64,000 nucleotides of DNA from Stigmatella erecta (GTDB taxonomy: Bacteria > Myxococcota > Myxococcia > Myxococcales > Myxococcaceae). Positions 45,949 to 54,971 of this stretch are shown here, piece by piece; the first letter of the stretch is position 1, and the number at the start of each line of letters is the position of its first letter. The DNA is taken from contig NZ_FOIJ01000001.1 of the NCBI RefSeq assembly GCF_900111745.1, positions 434,001-498,000 on the forward strand, given 5' to 3'. The notes beneath the pieces were generated by a model that saw only the letters and a program-made list of their open reading frames with translations, made no database searches and was not told where the DNA came from. Made by a program: the position numbers and the translations under genes.

Positions 45949-46851
45949 ATGGATGTGCGGATGTTGCTGGCGCCGGTATACGCGGCGGCCCTGAGTGCGC
46001 TGGTCGTGGCGGCCTTCGCCTTCGGGCGGAAGGACGCTCAGGCGTTCATGCCTCGCTGGCCGCTCATGTGGTTCGGCCTGCTGGCCACCGTGTGCCTGCT
46101 GTTGCTGACGGACATCGTGCCCTCGGCGGCGTTCCTCTCCGGGGACGCGGTCAGCCAGGGCCTGGGGTTCGTCCTGCTGGCCGGGGCGGCGGCGCTTGCC
46201 CTGCTGGGCTCCCGGGCCCGGCTGCGCGCCGACACCCTCCGGGGCACCGCGCCCAAGAGCCTGGATGAGGCCATTCAGGAGCTCCGGGCCGGCCGCTCGC
46301 CTGGCTGGGGCGTCTACCGGGGCCGCCTGGGAGCAAGCGAGCAGGTGACGTCTCCCAGCGGCGTGGTGTGCGCCTTCTACGAGGCCGAGCTGCGCTCGGT
46401 GGGCGACCAGGGCCGCAAGGGGGCACTGATTTCCCAGGATCGCGGCTATGCCCTCGTCATCACCTTGCGCGGGGAGCGCTCGGAGGCGGCGGTGAGCTTC
46501 GCCCCGTCCACGACGATGGCCCCGGTGCGCGTGCTGCGGTGCCAGACGGATCCCCGGCTGGTGGAGCCCGAGGCGGGGGAGCTGGCCCAGGGGCAGCCCG
46601 TGGAGGAGGTGCTCTCCTACGAGCGCGTGGGCAAGCTCGGCGAGACGTGCCTGGTGGTGGGAGAGCTGCAGCAGGGCCCGGCGCCCGGCTCCTACGTGCT
46701 GCGCGGCCGGCAGGGGGGCCCCGCCATGCTGGTGCTGGGCAACGAGACCCAGGGCACGGGCCATGAGCTGGCGCGCAAGGCCTGGAGCTTCTTCGCGGCG
46801 GCGGGGGCTGTGTCGGTGGCGGCGGCTTTCGTTCTCTCGCGCACCTTATAG
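45949..46851 (+). CDS. Membrane protein with GIDE-like domain
   Basis: This 300-residue protein has three N-terminal hydrophobic segments (~8-25, 40-58 and 70-88), a soluble portion (~105-270) and a last membrane segment (~280-297). The soluble part contains YRGRLGASEQVTSPSGVVC and resembles the GIDE (MULAN) domain found in E3 ligases and many bacterial membrane proteins of unknown role. The bacterial homologues have no RING domain and neither does this one. ATG 45949 follows GGGAAGGG. It is downstream of the kinase gene but 149 bp away, so it may have its own promoter. Confidence 0.75.
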   Translation: MDVRMLLAPVYAAALSALVVAAFAFGRKDAQAFMPRWPLMWFGLLATVCLLLLTDIVPSAAFLSGDAVSQGLGFVLLAGAAALALLGSRARLRADTLRGTAPKSLDEAIQELRAGRSPGWGVYRGRLGASEQVTSPSGVVCAFYEAELRSVGDQGRKGALISQDRGYALVITLRGERSEAAVSFAPSTTMAPVRVLRCQTDPRLVEPEAGELAQGQPVEEVLSYERVGKLGETCLVVGELQQGPAPGSYVLRGRQGGPAMLVLGNETQGTGHELARKAWSFFAAAGAVSVAAAFVLSRTL

Positions 46852-46912
46852 GGGGCCGGCCTCTCTCTGGAATTGATGGTGGGGAAGGGCGGGGCTAAGT
46901 CATCCCCCTCCC

Positions 46913-48016
46913 ATGACCGACACATCCGGATTCGACTTGGCCAAGTTCCAGGAGCTGGTCGCGCAGCTCCGCCAGGAGGCGCAGCGTCCCGCGGCAAACC
47001 CCGTGGCGGACCTGCCCGCGCTCGCGGCCTCCGAGTTTCAGTCCATGCCCACCCCGGGCAGCGCGCTCCATGCCGAGTGCGTCCGGCTGGGGGAGGACGC
47101 CCTGCGGCGGGGGGAGATCGCCTCCATCATCCTGGTGGGCGGCGCGGCCACCCGCTTTGGCGGGGCGGTCAAGGCGCTGGTGCCCCTGCTCGATGAGCAC
47201 ACCATCCTGGACCTGCGGCTGGAGGACATCCGCCAGGTGGGCGCGCGCTGCGGCAAGCCCGTCCCCGTAGCGCTGATGACTTCGCCCATGACGCACAAGG
47301 AGATCTCCGCGTACGTCTCGCAGAAGGGGCTCGAGCGGGACATCCTCCTGTTCCAGCAGCGGATGCTGCCCCGGTTGACGCCGGGCTGGGAGCTGTTCCG
47401 GGGCGCCGATGGCCAGCTGTCCGAGGCGCCCGCGGGCCACGGGGACTTCTTCCGCGCCCTGCGCGAGAGCGGGGTGGGGGCGCAGCTGCGCCAGCGCGGC
47501 GTGCGCCACGTGTTCTTCTCCAACATCGACAACATGGGGGCCACGTTGGATCCGGTCGTCGTTGGGCTCCACGTGAAGCTCGGCAAGGCGATGACGGTGG
47601 AGGTCACCCCGCGCCTCAACCCCAGCGGCGCGCTGGACACGGGCGCCGCGCCGGTGCGCATCGGAGACCACCTCCAGCTCATCGAGCACGTGGACTCCAA
47701 GAAGCACCCGCTCATCTCCACCAACAACATCGCCTTCGAGCTCGGCGCCATCCTCGACAAGGACATTCCGGTGCCCTACCGGGTGGCCCGCAAGAAGGTG
47801 GAGGGCCAGGAGGTGCTCCAGATCGAGCAGATCACCGGCGAGGCCAGCACCCTGGTGGCGCCCGGCGGGGGGCCCCTGCTCCCCGTGGCCTTCATCGAGG
47901 TGCCCCGGAAGGATGCGCTCACCTCGCGGTTCGAGCCCCTCAAGGCCCCCGAGGACATGAACTACGTCGTCCCCCGTCTCCGCGAGCGGCTCCAGGCCCG
48001 AAAGAACACCCCATGA
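46913..48016 (+). CDS. UTP-sugar-1-phosphate uridylyltransferase (UDPGP family)
   Basis: This 367-residue protein belongs to the UDPGP/USP-type pyrophosphorylases. The nucleotide-binding loop is [11 protein letters not shown] (74-84) with Lys88, and downstream are [16 protein letters not shown] (metal/UTP site) and [18 protein letters not shown]. The reaction is UTP + sugar-1-phosphate to UDP-sugar + PPi; glucose-1-P, galactose-1-P and N-acetylhexosamine-1-P are known substrates of the superfamily. Given the galactokinase encoded 1 kb away and no visible galT, a UDP-galactose-making role is possible but inferred. Its stop overlaps the ATG of the M24-like gene (ATGA). The start follows a CCCTCCC-rich leader without a strong ribosome binding site. 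Confidence 0.83.
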   Translation: MTDTSGFDLAKFQELVAQLRQEAQRPAANPVADLPALAASEFQSMPTPGSALHAECVRLGEDALRRGEIASIILVGGAATRFGGAVKALVPLLDEHTILDLRLEDIRQVGARCGKPVPVALMTSPMTHKEISAYVSQKGLERDILLFQQRMLPRLTPGWELFRGADGQLSEAPAGHGDFFRALRESGVGAQLRQRGVRHVFFSNIDNMGATLDPVVVGLHVKLGKAMTVEVTPRLNPSGALDTGAAPVRIGDHLQLIEHVDSKKHPLISTNNIAFELGAILDKDIPVPYRVARKKVEGQEVLQIEQITGEASTLVAPGGGPLLPVAFIEVPRKDALTSRFEPLKAPEDMNYVVPRLRERLQARKNTP

Positions 48017-49107
48017 GCACCGTCAACGCGTCCGAACTCGATGTGAAACTGGCCCGCGTCCGGGCCCTGCTGGCCCAGAAGGGGCTGGGCGCGGTGCGCC
48101 TGCGCGGGGTGGACTGGTTCGCCTGGGCGACCTGCGGCGGCTCGAACGTGGTGCTGCTCACCACCGACACGGGCGTGGCGGAGGTGCTCATCACCCGCAC
48201 GGGCGCCTGGGTGCTGACGGACGCCATCGAGGCGGCCCGGCTCCAAGAGGAGGAAGTGCCCAAGGGGCTGCCCATCTGGTCCGCTCCCTGGGCGGACAGG
48301 ACGCGCCGCGAGGCCTTCGTCGAGACCCAGCGCGAGGGGGCCCCGGTGGCCTCCGACCGGCCCACGGGCAACGAGGTGCCGCTGCCCACCGAGCTGGTGC
48401 AGTCGCGCTGGGCGCTGCTGCCGCAGGAGCTGGAGCGGTACCGGGCGCTGGGCCGCGAGTCGGCCGAGGCGATGACCGAGGTGATGCAGGCGGCGCGGCC
48501 GGAGTGGACTGGGTGGCAGCTCGCGGGCGCCGGGGCCGAGGCGCTCTGGGCCCGGGGCATTCACCCCGCGCTGACGCTGGTGGGCGAGGAGCGCCGCCTG
48601 CCGGTGCACCGGCACGCAACGGCGAGCCACGAGAAGCTGGGCGCGCGCGCCATGCTCGTCTTCTGCGCCCGCAGGCACGGCCTGTTCGCCAACCTCACCC
48701 GGTTCGTCTACTTCCGGGAGCCCACGGCCGCCGAGCGCAAGCTCGCCACGGACGTGGCCCACGTGGAGGCGGCGGCCTTCCGGGCCTCCCGGCCGGGCGC
48801 GTCCCTGGGCAAGGTGTACGCGGCCCTCGTCGAGGCCTACGCGGCCCAGGGGCACCCGGGCGCCGAGGCCTTCCACCACCAGGGCGGCTCCTGCGGCTAC
48901 CTGTCGCGGGATCTCGTCGCCCTGCCGGGCATGGAGGCGGTGCTCCAGCCGGGCAACGCGGTGGCGTGGAACCCCTCGCTGCCCGGCGCGAAGATCGAGG
49001 ACACCGTCGTCACGGGCGACGGCGGCCTGGAGATCCTCACGGCCGACCCGCGCTGGCCCACCTTCCAGGTGGACGGCCGGGCGCGGCCGGACCTGCTGGT
49101 GCGCTAA
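48013..49107 (+). CDS. M24 (creatinase/aminopeptidase fold) protein, metal ligands degenerate
   Basis: This 364-residue protein has the two-domain creatinase fold: an N-terminal domain (1-150) and a C-terminal pita-bread domain. In true M24 metallopeptidases the ligands are Asp, Asp, His, Glu, Glu. Here the first two positions fall in [20 protein letters not shown], with no Asp where they are expected (Asn in ANLTR). The His (HHQGG) and a Glu (KIEDTVV) remain. It is thus either a metal-independent hydrolase like creatinase or a non-catalytic relative. It is translationally coupled to the uridylyltransferase and ends with a 4-bp overlap with the convergent galK. The link to sugar metabolism is unclear. 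Confidence 0.8.
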   Translation: MSTVNASELDVKLARVRALLAQKGLGAVRLRGVDWFAWATCGGSNVVLLTTDTGVAEVLITRTGAWVLTDAIEAARLQEEEVPKGLPIWSAPWADRTRREAFVETQREGAPVASDRPTGNEVPLPTELVQSRWALLPQELERYRALGRESAEAMTEVMQAARPEWTGWQLAGAGAEALWARGIHPALTLVGEERRLPVHRHATASHEKLGARAMLVFCARRHGLFANLTRFVYFREPTAAERKLATDVAHVEAAAFRASRPGASLGKVYAALVEAYAAQGHPGAEAFHHQGGSCGYLSRDLVALPGMEAVLQPGNAVAWNPSLPGAKIEDTVVTGDGGLEILTADPRWPTFQVDGRARPDLLVR

Positions 49108-50222
49108 GCCTTCGGGGAGGCGGGGGCCTGGGGCACCAGGATCGCCGGGCGCTGGCCGGACTGGTCCGCGTAGCGTCCGGCGATGCGCGCGGCCACGGCC
49201 GCCCCGGTGCCCTGGCGGGCCAGCATGACCACCGAGCCGCCAAAGCCGCCGCCCGTGAGGCGCGCGCCGTAGACGTCCGGATCGGCGCGCCCCAGGTCCA
49301 CGAGCAGATCGATCTCGGGCACGGAGACCTCGTAGTCGAGGCGCTGCGAGTCGTGCGAGGCGTAGAAGAGCTCGCCCAGCGTCGGCAGATCCGCCTTGCG
49401 CAGCGCCTCCACGGTGGCGAGCACGCGGGCGTTCTCCGTGACGACATGCCGCACACGGCGGCCGAGCGGATCCGGCAGCTTCCCGGCCCGGGGCAGGTCC
49501 TCCTCGGTCAGATCCCGCAGCATCTTCACGCCCAGCATCTCCGCGGCGCGCTCACACTCCGCGCGGCGCACCCGGTAGTCCCCGGCCGAGTGGTTGTGCG
49601 CGACGCCCGAGTTGATGACGATGGGGTCCACCCCCGAGGGCAGGGGAACCCGCTCGTAGCGCATCTCCCGCGTGTCGAGGAACAGGGCGACGCCCACGGT
49701 GGCGATGCTGGTGGCCATCGGATCCATCACGCCCACGGGCGCGCCCACGAAGTCCACCTCGACCTGCTGGCCCAAGAGGGCGATCTGGACGTCATCCAGC
49801 TTCAGCGAGAACAGCTGACGCAGTCCCTTAAGAAGGGCCACGTCCAGCGAAGCGCTGGAGGACAACCCGCTGCCCAGCGGCACCTCGGAGGAGATGCGGA
49901 CCTCGAACCCCGACAGGGCGTGCCCCGCGCGCCGCAGCACGGAGGTGACGCCCTGGAGGTAGTCGATCCAGCCCTTGCGCTGCTCTTCCTTGCCCAGCGC
50001 GTACTCGACGATCTCTCCGGCCGGGCCCGTGTTGAGGCTGCAGGCCCGGACGCGCGAGTCCTGCCGCCGCCGCAGCTCGACGTGGGTCTGCTGCGGGATG
50101 GCCATCGGCAGCACGAAGCCGCCGTTGTAGTCGGTGTGCTCGCCGATGAGATTCACCCGGCCCGGAGCGTGAACAACGGCCTCCGGGGGGTGGCCATAGA
50201 GATCTTGGAAGGAAGGGTTCAC
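49104..50222 (-). CDS. galK: Galactokinase
   Basis: This 372-residue GHMP-family kinase has the galactokinase signature GRVNLIGEHTDYNGG (21-35) and the ATP loop PLGSGLSSSAS. It phosphorylates galactose at C1, the first Leloir step. The start is GTG (50222), as an ATG further upstream is out of frame. The GH43 gene ends 14 bp before it, so the two form an operon that releases and phosphorylates sugars. The stop overlaps the convergent M24-like gene by 4 bp. No galT or galE is seen in the window, so the product may feed the uridylyltransferase next door (inference). Confidence 0.93.
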   Translation of the reverse strand: MNPSFQDLYGHPPEAVVHAPGRVNLIGEHTDYNGGFVLPMAIPQQTHVELRRRQDSRVRACSLNTGPAGEIVEYALGKEEQRKGWIDYLQGVTSVLRRAGHALSGFEVRISSEVPLGSGLSSSASLDVALLKGLRQLFSLKLDDVQIALLGQQVEVDFVGAPVGVMDPMATSIATVGVALFLDTREMRYERVPLPSGVDPIVINSGVAHNHSAGDYRVRRAECERAAEMLGVKMLRDLTEEDLPRAGKLPDPLGRRVRHVVTENARVLATVEALRKADLPTLGELFYASHDSQRLDYEVSVPEIDLLVDLGRADPDVYGARLTGGGFGGSVVMLARQGTGAAVAARIAGRYADQSGQRPAILVPQAPASPKA

Positions 50223-50236
50223 GGCGGGTTCATCCC

Positions 50237-51853
50237 CTATTCGGGGGTGATTCGCAACGAATCGAACCGGGCGGCACCGCCCGGAACCCCGCCGGCCGTC
50301 AGCGCCACACGCACGCCCCGATCCCAGGGGGGGAGGTAGTCGCCCTCCAGTTCGCCGCCCACGTTCGTCCAGGTGGTGCCATCCCCGCTCACGGCGAACC
50401 GGTAGCGGTGGCCCTCCTGGGCCGTCATGCGCAGGTGGAGCTTCCCGCCGGCCACGGGCGCGGTCACGGCGGTGCTGGCGTCCACCACGTGGTTGTTGCC
50501 CTGGCGCTTCCACAGGGCCACCTGGCCCGCGTGGAGCGCGATGCCCAGGGCGTTCTCCGGATCACCCGAGGCCGCCAGGCCCGCGGAGAGCTCCTGCGAG
50601 AGCCCCGTCACGTCGAGGATCGCCTCGGCCGTGTAGTGGCCGCTGTTGGTGGAGCGGGCCAGCGTGGCCCCGATGGGGTCCGCCGCCTGGGCCGCGGGAG
50701 GCGAGAGCGTCAGCATGCCTCCGGAGAGCGCGACGCCCGGAGCGCGGCTCTTCGGCCACTGCCAACCTGGGGTGAGGGTCCCGGCGGTGAAGTCCTCGAA
50801 GAAAGCGGTGGGCTGGGTCAGCACCTTGCCCCCCACGCCGCGGCGCGAGTTGATGGAGGGCCACTCGTTCTCCCCCCAGTCGATGACGTCCAGCACCCCC
50901 TGACGGCCGACATAGACGGAATCCTGGGTGCTGTAAGCATGGTAGAGCAGGTAGTCCCGGCCCTCGGGCCCCGTCACCACGCTGCCGTGTCCCGGGCACT
51001 TCCAGGACTCGTTGTTCTTCACGATGGGGTTGAGGGGATCCTTCTCCCAGCCGGACAGCAGGTTCTTGGAGCGGGCCACGCCCACCCCGTAGTTGCAGGC
51101 CCTCCCGCAGCAGCCGGCCCCGGCATAGAAGAGGTAGAACCAGCCATTGCGCTTGACGAAGTGGGGGCCCTCGACGACCTGGCCCTCCCAGGGCACGTCA
51201 TTGAGCAGGATCTGCGTCTTCTCCCCGATGAGCTGGGTGCCATCCTCGGACAGGGGCTGGGCCCAGAGCGGGGTGGGCAAGCCCTGGCTGTTCCCGTCCT
51301 CCTTCCACACCAGGTAGAGCGTGTTGTTCTCGTCGCGGATCAGCGCCCCGTCGATGGACCCCAGCTCCTGGCAGACGAGGGGGCCGCGGTCGGTGTACGG
51401 CCCGGAGACCTGCGCGGCGGTCGCGACCGCCACGCACAGGGGGCCGCCCTTCTTGCGGGCCGTGTAGAAGACGAAGTAGCGGCCGTTGTCCGTGGCGAGC
51501 TCCGGCGCCCAGTAGTTGCCCTCGGACCAGGTGGGCTCGCTCTCGAAGAGGGGGCCCACCAGCTCCCAGTGGAGCAGGTCCGTCGAGCGCAGCAGCGGGA
51601 AGTGGGGCGCCCACTCGGAGGACGTCGTGGCGGCCCAGTACGTGTCCCCCACGCGCAGGATCGAAGGATCCGCATAGTCACCGGACAGGACCGGGTTGGT
51701 GATGTCCAGCGCGGGTGGAACCGGTGGCTGGGGATTCTCCGGTGGGTTCTGCGGCGGCTTGGGCTCGTCCGAGGAGCAGCTCGGGGTGGCCAGCGCGGCC
51801 AGGACGGTCAGGGAGAGCAGGGCTGCGGAAAGAAATACACCGCGAGAACGCAT
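50237..51853 (-). CDS. GH43 family lipoprotein (arabinofuranosidase/xylosidase-like)
   Basis: This 538-residue protein has a lipoprotein signal (Cys26 or so in ATPSC), a Pro-rich linker (~30-48) and a five-bladed GH43 domain (~52-345). The catalytic regions are DYADPSILR (Asp base), GSIDGALIRDE (Asp) and VEGPHFVKR (Glu acid). The C-terminal ~190 residues form a concanavalin-like beta-sandwich as in GH43 beta-xylosidases. It removes arabinofuranosyl or xylosyl residues outside the inner membrane. It is the first gene of the operon with galK and divergent from the second GH43 gene across a 265-bp region with palindromes. The specificity cannot be read from the sequence. Confidence 0.88.
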   Translation of the reverse strand: MRSRGVFLSAALLSLTVLAALATPSCSSDEPKPPQNPPENPQPPVPPALDITNPVLSGDYADPSILRVGDTYWAATTSSEWAPHFPLLRSTDLLHWELVGPLFESEPTWSEGNYWAPELATDNGRYFVFYTARKKGGPLCVAVATAAQVSGPYTDRGPLVCQELGSIDGALIRDENNTLYLVWKEDGNSQGLPTPLWAQPLSEDGTQLIGEKTQILLNDVPWEGQVVEGPHFVKRNGWFYLFYAGAGCCGRACNYGVGVARSKNLLSGWEKDPLNPIVKNNESWKCPGHGSVVTGPEGRDYLLYHAYSTQDSVYVGRQGVLDVIDWGENEWPSINSRRGVGGKVLTQPTAFFEDFTAGTLTPGWQWPKSRAPGVALSGGMLTLSPPAAQAADPIGATLARSTNSGHYTAEAILDVTGLSQELSAGLAASGDPENALGIALHAGQVALWKRQGNNHVVDASTAVTAPVAGGKLHLRMTAQEGHRYRFAVSGDGTTWTNVGGELEGDYLPPWDRGVRVALTAGGVPGGAARFDSLRITPE

Positions 51854-51892
51854 GAGCAGGACCAGAACCTTGCGTGAGGGAAGGGGGGCGGC

Positions 51893-51921
51893 AGGCTACG
51901 CAGGGCGGATCCACGGGTCAA
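51893..51921 (-). promoter_or_regulatory. Putative promoter of the GH43-galK operon
   Basis: On the minus strand TTGACC, a 17-bp spacer and TAGCCT lie about 40 bp upstream of the ATG at 51853. They match the housekeeping promoter shape (5/6 and 3/6). Confidence 0.35.
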
Positions 51922-51945
51922 TGGAAGCGAGATATGTCATTGAGC

Positions 51946-51959
51946 CAACACATGTTTTG
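51946..51959. promoter_or_regulatory. Imperfect palindrome, candidate operator
   Basis: CAACACATGTTTTG reads nearly the same on both strands (12 of 14 positions symmetrical). It sits midway between the two divergent GH43 genes and could bind a sugar-responsive repressor or activator. Confidence 0.3.
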
Positions 51960-52006
51960 ACTTGTTGCGTTAAACATTGCGCCCCGCCCCGCCCCGAACG
52001 CCGTCC

Positions 52007-52027
52007 TTGACACGTTGCAGACGTCTG
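52007..52027 (+). promoter_or_regulatory. TTGACA -35 element with an overlapping palindrome
   Basis: A consensus -35 hexamer TTGACA (52007-52012) is followed by the perfect 10-bp palindrome CAGACGTCTG (52018-52027) where the spacer would lie. A clear -10 hexamer is not visible. It probably drives the GH43-ytf operon and the palindrome may be its operator. The region also has TTGCGTTAA (51965), seen too upstream of the second SGNH gene (18499). Confidence 0.35.
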
Positions 52028-52118
52028 TCATGAGATGCCCAGCCACTTGCAGGGCGCCTGGTGCGGGGGAAAACCCGGGTGCCGCAAGCCGTTTCATCTC
52101 TCAAAGGGGAAGTGGAAA

Positions 52119-53978
52119 ATGCGGAGACGTCCGTCCTCATCACGAGGCTGGAGCCGGATGGGACTGTGGCTGACGGTGCTCACGGTGCTGAGCGCCACGG
52201 GCTGCTCGGAGGAGGAAACGCCTCCCACGCAACCGCCGCCTCCCACCGAAAACACCAAGAGTTACACCAATCCCTTACGGGCGGTGATTCCCAGTGGGGG
52301 AACGGTCGACAATTGCCCGGATCCCACCATCATCCGCGGCCAGCAAGAGGGTGACACGGCCTGGTACCTCTACTGCACCATGGACCCGCTGAATGCCCAG
52401 GACACGGACAGTGGGGGCAAACTCAAACAGCACCGGATTCCCATGCTGAAGTCCACGGACCTGGTGGCGTGGACGTATGCCGGGGATGCCTTCACGGCCC
52501 CGCCGGACTGGGCTCAGCCCACCACGGATCTCTGGGCCCCCGAGGTTGAATACTTCGGAGGAAAGTATCACCTGTATTATTCGGTGACGGATTCGAAGGT
52601 GGGCGGCAACGCCATCGGCGTGGCCACCAGTGACGGCCCCCTGGGCCCGTGGACCCATGCGGCGAAGCCCGTCGTCGAGCCGCACGAGCCGCCGTGCTGC
52701 GCCAGCGATCGCCGGTGGACGATCGATCCCGAGATCCTCACCACCGAGGACGGCGCCCGCTACATCTATTACGGCAGCTACTTCGGCGGCATCTCCGTGC
52801 GGCGGCTGTCCGAGGATGGCCTGACGTCGGATCCATATACCCAGGTGGAGGTCACCGTCGCCAACCGCTACGAGGCCGCCACCCTCATCCCCCACGACGG
52901 GTACTTCTACCTGCTGGCCTCGTCCACGGACTGCTGCGTGGGCCCGCTCACGGGCTACAGCGTCTTCGCGGGGCGGTCGCGCAGCCCGCTGGGGCCCTTC
53001 GTGGATCGCGACGGGGTTCGCCTCACCGACGCACGGGTGGGCGGCACCCCCGTGCTGGGGCTCAATGGCAACCGCTGGGTGGGCACCGGCCACACCACCG
53101 TCCTGACGGACACGGGGGGCCAGCACTGGATGCTGTACCACGCCGTGGACCGGGACCATCCCTACCTGGGCACGGAGCCCGGCCAGGACCGCTTTACCCA
53201 GCGCTTCCTGATGATGGATGCGCTGGACTGGGTGGATGGCTGGCCCACCGTGCGCGGGGGCCAGTGGGCCTCCGACACGGAGCAGCCCGCGCCCGCCGCC
53301 CAGGCCAACGAGGTCAGCCGCTACAAGAGGGTGCTCGCGAAGGAGGCCGAGCCCGGTGCGCTCATCGCCTCGGCCTCGGACGAGTTCGACGCGCCCGCGC
53401 TGAGCGGCCAGTGGACCTGGGTCCGCCCACCCGCCGCCGAGGGCTTCGGGCTGGAGCAGGGCGGCTTCCGGATGAACACCCAGGCCGCGGATCTCCATGG
53501 CGGCAGCAACTCGGCCGCCGTGCTCACCGAGGCGGCGCCCAGCGGGGATTTCCTCGTCGAGACGAAGCTGACGCTGAACCTGCCCCCGGTCAGCTGCTGC
53601 CACAACTTCGTCCAGGCGGGCCTCGTCATCCACGGGGACGACGACCACTACGTGAAGCTGGTGCACTTCTCGAACTGGGAGACCCGGCAGATCGCCTTCG
53701 CCAAGGAATACCCGGCGCCGGGCCCGGATCTTCCCTTCTACGGGGAGACCTTTGGCGGACCCGCCGCGGAGACCGTCTGGTTGAGAATCGTCCGCCGTAC
53801 CCAGGGCGGCCAAGAACTGTACACCGCCTACTCCAGCATCAATGGTACGGCGTGGAGCCGGGCGGGGACATGGATGCACCAGCTGGGAGCCAATGCCCGC
53901 ATCGGTCTGGTGTCGATGTCAGGCGCGGGTTTTGCCGCTCACTTTGACTACGTCCGTGTCTACGGACTGAAGGAATAA
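52119..53978 (+). CDS. GH43 family lipoprotein (arabinanase-like)
   Basis: This 619-residue protein has a lipoprotein signal ending in LSATGC and a Pro-rich linker. The GH43 five-bladed domain (~55-395) shows NCPDPTIIRG (base), WTIDPEILTTEDG and RYEAATLIPHDGYFYLL (acid Glu). A C-terminal jellyroll domain follows (~410-619, related to DUF1349/LamG types). The substrate is probably arabinan or an arabinofuranosyl polymer. A second group of Cys pairs (PPCCASDRR, STDCCVG, PVSCCHN) is unusual and may form disulfides. It is the first gene of an operon with the ytfQRT-yjfF-type transporter (12-bp gap). ATG 52119 follows AAGGGGA. Confidence 0.88.
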   Translation: MRRRPSSSRGWSRMGLWLTVLTVLSATGCSEEETPPTQPPPPTENTKSYTNPLRAVIPSGGTVDNCPDPTIIRGQQEGDTAWYLYCTMDPLNAQDTDSGGKLKQHRIPMLKSTDLVAWTYAGDAFTAPPDWAQPTTDLWAPEVEYFGGKYHLYYSVTDSKVGGNAIGVATSDGPLGPWTHAAKPVVEPHEPPCCASDRRWTIDPEILTTEDGARYIYYGSYFGGISVRRLSEDGLTSDPYTQVEVTVANRYEAATLIPHDGYFYLLASSTDCCVGPLTGYSVFAGRSRSPLGPFVDRDGVRLTDARVGGTPVLGLNGNRWVGTGHTTVLTDTGGQHWMLYHAVDRDHPYLGTEPGQDRFTQRFLMMDALDWVDGWPTVRGGQWASDTEQPAPAAQANEVSRYKRVLAKEAEPGALIASASDEFDAPALSGQWTWVRPPAAEGFGLEQGGFRMNTQAADLHGGSNSAAVLTEAAPSGDFLVETKLTLNLPPVSCCHNFVQAGLVIHGDDDHYVKLVHFSNWETRQIAFAKEYPAPGPDLPFYGETFGGPAAETVWLRIVRRTQGGQELYTAYSSINGTAWSRAGTWMHQLGANARIGLVSMSGAGFAAHFDYVRVYGLKE

Positions 53979-53990
53979 GGAGACCAACGC

Positions 53991-54971
53991 ATGAGATGGA
54001 TGATCGCGGTTGCCCTGATGGCCCTGGTGGGCTGCAAGCAGCAGGCGCAGGAGACGGCCACGCCCGCCCCGGGCGGTGCCACCCCTCCGGCCGCGCAGAA
54101 GAAGCTCTCCGTGGGCTTCTCGCAGGTGGGCGCCGAGAGCGCCTGGCGCACGGCGGAGACGAAGTCGATCCGCGGTGAGGCCGAGAAGCGCGGCGTGGAC
54201 CTCAAGTTCGCGGATGCCCAGGGCAAGCAGGCCAGCCAGATCCAGGCGCTCACGTCCTTCATCGCCCAGAAGGTGGACGTCATCGTCCTGGCGCCCGTGG
54301 TCGAGACGGGCTGGGAAGTGGTCCTCACCCAGGCCAAGGAGGCGAAGATCCCCGTCATCCTGGTCGACCGCGGCATCAAGGTGAGCGACGAGAGCCTCTA
54401 CACCACGCTCATCGCCAGCGACTTCGTGGAGGAGGGCCGCATGGCGGCCGAGTGGCTCGCCAAGCAGACCAACGGCAAGGCCAACATCTATGAGCTCCAG
54501 GGCTCCACGGGCGCCGCCCCGGCCATCGACCGCAAGAAGGGCTTCGAGGAGGCCCTCCAGAAGTTCCCGGACATGAAGATCGTCAAGAGCCAGAGCGCCG
54601 ACTTCACCCGCGCCAAGGGCAAGGAAGTCATGGAGGCCTTCATCAAGTCGGACCGCGATCAGATCCAGGCCGTCTATGCCCACAACGACGACATGGCCCT
54701 GGGCGCCATCCAGGCGCTGGACGAGGCCGGCATGAACCCGGGAAAGACCGTCACCCTCATCTCCATCGACGGGGTGAAGGGCGCCTTCGAGGCCATGGTG
54801 GCCGGCAAGCTCAACGCCACCGTCGAGTGCAACCCGCTGCTCGGGCCCCTGGTGTTCGACACCATCAACAAGGTGCGCGCGGGCGAGTCCGTGCCGAAGT
54901 TCATCAAGAGCCAGGACCAGCTCTTCGAGCAGGCGAACGCCGCGCAGGTCATCAGCACCCGTGAGTACTGA
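53991..54971 (+). CDS. ytfQ: Galactofuranose/arabinofuranose-type ABC transporter substrate-binding lipoprotein (YtfQ-like)
   Basis: This 326-residue protein closely follows E. coli YtfQ (VGFSQVG.ESAWRTAET, APVVETGWEVVL, AIDRKKGFEEAL, QSADFTRAKGKEVMEAFIKS, VYAHNDDMALGAIQA). YtfQ binds galactofuranose, and close relatives bind arabinofuranose. Here the protein has a lipobox (LMALVGC, Cys15) instead of a cleaved signal peptide, so it is membrane-anchored, which is unusual for a Gram-negative but seen in other Deltaproteobacteria. It delivers the sugar to YtfT/YjfF permeases and the YtfR ATPase. The upstream GH43 enzyme is co-transcribed and AAGGAGA precedes the ATG. Confidence 0.9.
   Translation: MRWMIAVALMALVGCKQQAQETATPAPGGATPPAAQKKLSVGFSQVGAESAWRTAETKSIRGEAEKRGVDLKFADAQGKQASQIQALTSFIAQKVDVIVLAPVVETGWEVVLTQAKEAKIPVILVDRGIKVSDESLYTTLIASDFVEEGRMAAEWLAKQTNGKANIYELQGSTGAAPAIDRKKGFEEALQKFPDMKIVKSQSADFTRAKGKEVMEAFIKSDRDQIQAVYAHNDDMALGAIQALDEAGMNPGKTVTLISIDGVKGAFEAMVAGKLNATVECNPLLGPLVFDTINKVRAGESVPKFIKSQDQLFEQANAAQVISTREY

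Noticed and set aside
50220-50233. ATG at 50231-50233 as start of galK
   Set aside because: It is out of frame with galK by two bases; the GTG at 50222 is in frame and directly precedes the conserved N-terminus.
53979-53990. A sigma-54 promoter between the GH43 gene and ytfQ driven by the activator at 58.4 kb
   Set aside because: The gap is only 12 bp and I see no GG-N10-GC element there; the genes are best read as one operon.
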